From positions 310,001-374,000 of the forward strand of contig JAMYHL010000024.1 of NCBI GenBank assembly GCA_025531455.1: a DNA stretch of 64,000 nt, in the 5' to 3' direction. The stretch comes from Apiotrichum sp. Y4204. Its lineage: Eukaryota > Basidiomycota > Tremellomycetes > Trichosporonales > Trichosporonaceae. The notes under the pieces are model-generated. The model searched no databases and was not told the origin of the DNA. It worked only from the letters and a program-made list of their open reading frames with translations. The position numbers were made by a program, and so were the translations under genes. This document shows positions 60,225-64,000 of this stretch, piece after piece (positions within the stretch are counted from its first letter, which is position 1; each line of letters begins with the position of its first letter).

Positions 60225-61858
60225 TCACAGCTGACGCACACCCAAATCTCCCATGATTTCCTCACTCCCCCCTCCGACCGCCTCAAACTTCCGAGAACGG
60301 TGGTATGCCTCAATGAACCGCCCCATGCCAGAGGTAGTCAGCGCGCGACCGCCAAATATCTGCACGGCCTCATCGGTGATCTCGCCCGCCCACCGGGTCG
60401 CCATCATCTTGAGAAACGCCAGCGGGCCAGCCAATCCCGCCGCCTGCGCCGCATAGTCCATCCGCGTCATCTGGTACGTGATTGCCTCGAGCCACGTCTG
60501 CATCGCCTCCACTTTTCCGATCATGCCCGCCAGCTTGAGGCGGATGACGGGCTGCGCGAGGAGGGGTTTCTCAAAAACCTTGCGCTGGGCCGACCACAGC
60601 AGACATTCCTCGACGATTAACCGACAACTCCGCGCTAGACCTGCGACGAGCCCCCACCGCTCGTGGTTGAAGTTGCTGAGCACGATGAACATGCCCTGTC
60701 CCTCCTGCCCAATTAGGTGGTCTGCAGGCACGCGGACATTGTCAAAAGTCACGTACGCGGTGCCCGCTGAGGCAGAGTACATTGTCGGAATCGGGGTCGT
60801 GCGCACGCCCTCTCCCCGAGGAACAAGGAGACACGAGATGGACCCGTCTGGAGCGCTGCCTCCAAAGGTTCGGCACGCGACGGTGAAATAGTCGGCGAAC
60901 ATGCCGCCCGTAATCCACTTTTTCGTGCCGTTTAGCACCCAGCTCCCGTCGGCTTGCCGCACCGCCCGCGACTTGATGCGCGCAACGTCCGACCCCGCAA
61001 ACGCCTCGGTGATCGCCAAAGCGGCCGCCTTGTCCCCGCCCAACACCTCGGCAATTACCCGGGAACGCAGTGGTTCCCGCGCAAAGTTCTTGACGGGTGG
61101 GAGGCCGATCGCGATGCTCGCGCCAAATCCCGTGCTGTACCCCTTTGCCTGGAGGCGCGCGATCTCCTGCACCACCACGAGCTCGCTGGTGTCAGATGGG
61201 ACTTTGGGTGACTCACTGGAAGAAATCAAATTCCTCGCCCTTGACGCCGCCCATGAGCTCCAGCCCGTGGAGATGCTTCCCCGGTCCAAGACGCATGTGG
61301 TTGATCTTGGTTTCCGCAAGAATACGCAGCATTTCGACACTGGGGTATTTTCCCTGCGCGTCGCTCGCCTGCGCCTCGGGCTTGAGGATACCGTCCACGA
61401 AGCGCCGCATCGCGGCGCGCAGCGCATGGTGCGACGCTGTGTAGTACGGCACATCGAACTCGGGGGAGAGCCAGTTGGGCTCGGCGTACGGCACGCGCGA
61501 CAGCTCGCCGGGCTGCGGGGTGCGGATCCGCGGCGTCTCACCCGCTATCCGGCCAATGACCAGCATGGCGTACTGCGCCCGGAGGAGCACGTCCATCCGG
61601 TGCAGCGAGAAAAAGACGGCCGTCGCGTCCCTCCCCGCTGGAGTCAGTGCGAGCGGTAGAGGTAAATCGCACCGATATCCTCGTCGAGGAGCACACTCAG
61701 CCCCCCGGGGTGCACCTTTGCAAACTTTGAGAGGTCGTACACTACCGTATCGATGATGACCCACAGGTCACCATCTGTACAGTGCTGGAGTCAGCCCCCG
61801 CCACAGACAGATGTACCTTTGCGACCTCGTCGCGGGTCAGTGATCGATCAGAAGTCAT
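60225..61858 (-). CDS. Cytochrome b5-acyl-CoA dehydrogenase fusion
   Basis: Exons (minus): 61858-61817, 61784-61673, 61637-61217, 61185-60225; phases close to 511 aa. Residues about 5-80 form a cytochrome b5 domain: EVAKHCTDGDLWVIIDTVVYDLSKF, the haem loop HPGG (His39), AGRDATAVFFSLH (the second haem His, about 64). From about 110 an acyl-CoA dehydrogenase fold follows: ATGFGASIAIG-like FAD loop (STGFGASIAIGLPP), LAITEAFAGSDVA (the FAD/substrate loop), NGTKKWITGG, QIFGGRALT and the C-terminal FIEAYHRSRK. The catalytic-base Glu of this family cannot be placed with confidence. Such b5-ACAD fusions are known in fungi, and may receive electrons from b5 or donate to it. The substrate is unknown. 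Confidence 0.9.
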
Positions 61859-62672
61859 GGTAACTAGCTGAAGCTCTAAATGATACGTGTTCTTGTCGTC
61901 GTCTTATAATCTACCTACTGCCTTGTTCTTAGGACTTGGTTCTCACGCGTCCATTGCACAAGCACATTCCGGATACCGGACCAGACCATCGGCTTGGACC
62001 GCCACCACGCCGCGAATAGCTCAAACACTGGATATGAGCAGAGATATTGAATGTTCCACTTGATACCTTGGACAGATCACATGCTCGCTGTTACGCATCT
62101 GTGTTGATGCATGTGCTTTGCAATATGATCGTGAGTCGGGGATGAGCGACAAGCAGTCATCAGTAGCTGGTCTCGGCCGCCCGCGGCCGGTGGACGCCGT
62201 AGGACACATGCTCATGTTGGCGCTAGGCGACTATTCAGCCGGCCTACAGCAAGGAGCGTCCAGAGCAGCTCCATGTGGATGCCCATTTGTTCAAGCTCAC
62301 CGTCCACCTCTTAGTCGTCCGACATCCCGGCGAAAACGAGAATGGTCACCACCGCCGCTATGTCGCGTCCCTGCTCGGCACTTGATCTCGCCGAATGCTC
62401 CGGATGGCCTTGATGGCCTGTCGCGCCACTCGATCAATGTGGATACAGTATGCGAATGGCGAGGAGGACATGCATGAAATGCGCCGTGAAAAGTAATTTG
62501 CGCTCTCATTTTGCCACCCAACATTGCTGGAATTCACTCCACCTGTCAGGTCGGGAGCAAACACCTCCACCCTCGACAATGACCCCAACCGCAGCACAAT
62601 GACCAACCTTGCTCTCAACATTATCCACTACACCATATCACCACCGCATCCACAGCTACATCTACATGCGCC
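61859..62672. other. Intergenic, divergent ACAD/PB1-ZZ promoters
   Basis: About 815 bp between two divergent genes. No gene or RNA recognised; random short frames only. Confidence 0.55.
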
Positions 62673-64000
62673 ATGCAGGGGGCGATACCTGGGCGGCCGA
62701 ACCGTCCGCTGGTCGTGCGCTGCGGGTACGACGGCACGGTGCGGCGGGTGCAATTCCCGTCGGCCGCGACGTGCCGTCTCGAGTCTCTCCGATCGAGGGT
62801 GAGCTCAGCCGGGAGGTTGGCGTTTTATCTGACAGACAGGTGGGAGAATGCTTCTCCCTCTCGGCATGGTCGTTTCATCTAACATACACCGACGATGATG
62901 GGGAAGTGGTCGCGATCCGCAGCGAGGCAGACCTCAGCGAGGCGATCGCATACTTTGTCTCCGGGGATGACGACCACACGCTCAACTCGGACCACGGGCG
63001 GACGATCGGCATGCCCGCGCAAAAGTTTACGATGCGTGTTGATGTTGTGGTCGAGTACGACGGGCGGAGCCTGAGCGATACGTCGAGCATAGCGTCTTTT
63101 CCGAGCGAGGGGAGCTGGAACTCGGGGAGCGGGACGAGTTTTGATGGCCGCAGCCGCCGAAGCTATGACGGGCAGAGTTTTCGCGCGCCCACGCGCTCGA
63201 GCTACGCCTCGCGCGATGCCCAGTCTGTCGTCTCGGGACTCACGGACCTGTCGGACCTTACGGACCCGAATTTCCAGAGTGACCCCAGTTCGGCGACACT
63301 GGGCAGATCGGTGGGCATAAGATCCAAGGCGCTGGCTGGAGGGATTCTCTCCCACCGCCTCCTCCGCCCGGAGCGCATGTACGCCGAGCCGGAACCGTAT
63401 AATGGCCCGCCAAACATGCTTGCCAGCTCAGAACTCGGGTCCCGCTGGCTCAGGGAGCAGAGCCAGCTCGCCCACCGGTTGCCGCGGGTGCGGACCTCGC
63501 GACAGTACGACAGCGAGGAGGATCTCAGCGACGAGGAGAGTATTGGCGATATCGCGCTCGTGCGCGATGCCCGAGGACGTGAGTGTAAACTGTGATTCTT
63601 CTGACGCCAGGATACTACTATTCATATCAGACCGAGACGAGTTCCCTCTGGTCGCGCTCAGAGGGCGACGACGGCGCGTCGCTCGGGCGGCGGATATCGC
63701 GGCTCTCGCTGGGGAACTCGCCGCCCGAGTCCCACCAGTCACACGCGCACGAGGTGGCGCGCGCGCCGGAACCCTCGGGCCCGCCGATCCTCGCGCCGGA
63801 TTGCTCGGCATGCGGCGTGCGCCTAGAGTACATGCGCTACGTGTGCATGACGTGTGGCGAGGCGGACATGTGGACGGTGAATGCTGTCGGAAAGGCGCCG
63901 TTTGTTCCCCCTCGCGTGCCGAGTGAGCGGAGCGACGACGAGAGCTCGGAGGGCACGGCGGGGTGGGCGCGGGCCGCGAGCCAGTCGAGCGGGACGAGCA
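62673..64000 (+). CDS. PB1 and ZZ-type zinc-finger protein, 3' partial
   Basis: Exons: 62673-62798, 62840-63578, 63611 to the window end. Residues about 10-105 form a PB1 domain: PLVVRCGYDGTVRRVQFP (the basic strand-1/2 face), LRSRVGECF, and the OPCA-like acidic stretch YTDDDGEVVAIRSEADLSEAI, so the domain may be type I/II. A Ser-rich linker follows with SRRSYDGQSF and DSEEDLSDEESIGDI. Near the end a ZZ-like finger begins: CSACGVRLEYMRYVCMTCGE (CxxC...YxCxxC). The remainder lies outside the window. PB1 plus ZZ is also the p62/Nbr1 layout; in fungi it occurs in autophagy receptors and other proteins, so the name is open. The start MQGAIPGRP is the first in-frame ATG that begins a good PB1 domain. 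Confidence 0.8.

Overview
The window is nuclear DNA of a GC-rich basidiomycete. Its many short GT-AG introns (mostly 31-70 nt) often have CTGAC/CTAAC branch sites just before the acceptor. Dense gene packing and the gene set (GAS/GH72 and GH5 wall glucanases, DUF3605, F-box proteins, fungal-type Arg82 kinase) point to a Tremellomycete, probably a Trichosporonales yeast. That placement is inference; no marker gene fixes the species. I resolve 25 protein genes (the first cut at its 5' end, the last at its 3' end) and four tRNA genes. Most genes were rebuilt exon by exon, and intron phases close exactly in all but two (the P450 and the pirin) of the multi-exon models.

Layout. 1-3.5 kb: splicing genes PRP40 (partial) and PRP43, convergent. 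4 kb: tRNA-Gly with a tiny intron. 4.6-11.7 kb, all minus strand: a cytochrome P450, a mitochondrial carrier whose signature is assembled from microexons, and an ACC-synthase-like aminotransferase. 12.7-17.7 kb: F-box protein, frameshifted pirin, DUF3605 protein. 18.8-21.4 kb: FHA protein with a cluster of MCB (ACGCGT) boxes upstream, and a gankyrin/Nas6-like ankyrin protein. 23.4-29.9 kb: two cell-wall beta-1,3-glucan enzymes in tandem (GH72 glucanosyltransferase, membrane GH5 exoglucanase). 30-38.8 kb: PAP2 lipid phosphatase, inositol polyphosphate multikinase, large F-box/LRR-like protein. 38.8-41.4 kb is a gene-poor gap.

41.4-53 kb is a tight housekeeping block: TIM44, DDX41, mitochondrial release factor, GPALPP protein, p47/Shp1 UBX protein and an Rrn5-like SANT protein, in alternating divergent and convergent pairs. 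53.8-54.7 kb holds three tRNAs (Gly, Cys, Gly). 55.8-64 kb: short-chain dehydrogenase, a candidate MITE, a conserved membrane protein, a cytochrome b5-acyl-CoA dehydrogenase fusion and a PB1-ZZ protein running off the end.

The genes form no operon. The functional themes are RNA splicing (PRP40, PRP43, DDX41), mitochondrial import and translation (TIM44, MRF1, carrier), wall glucan remodelling, and Cdc48/proteasome function (p47, Nas6). I see no CRISPR array, phage, complete autonomous transposon or secondary-metabolite cluster. The most interesting signals are the 10-nt and 7-nt microexons in the carrier, the five-fold MCB cluster, the 7-nt tRNA introns, the TA-flanked inverted-repeat element, and two genes (pirin, P450) whose reading frames do not close with ordinary splicing.
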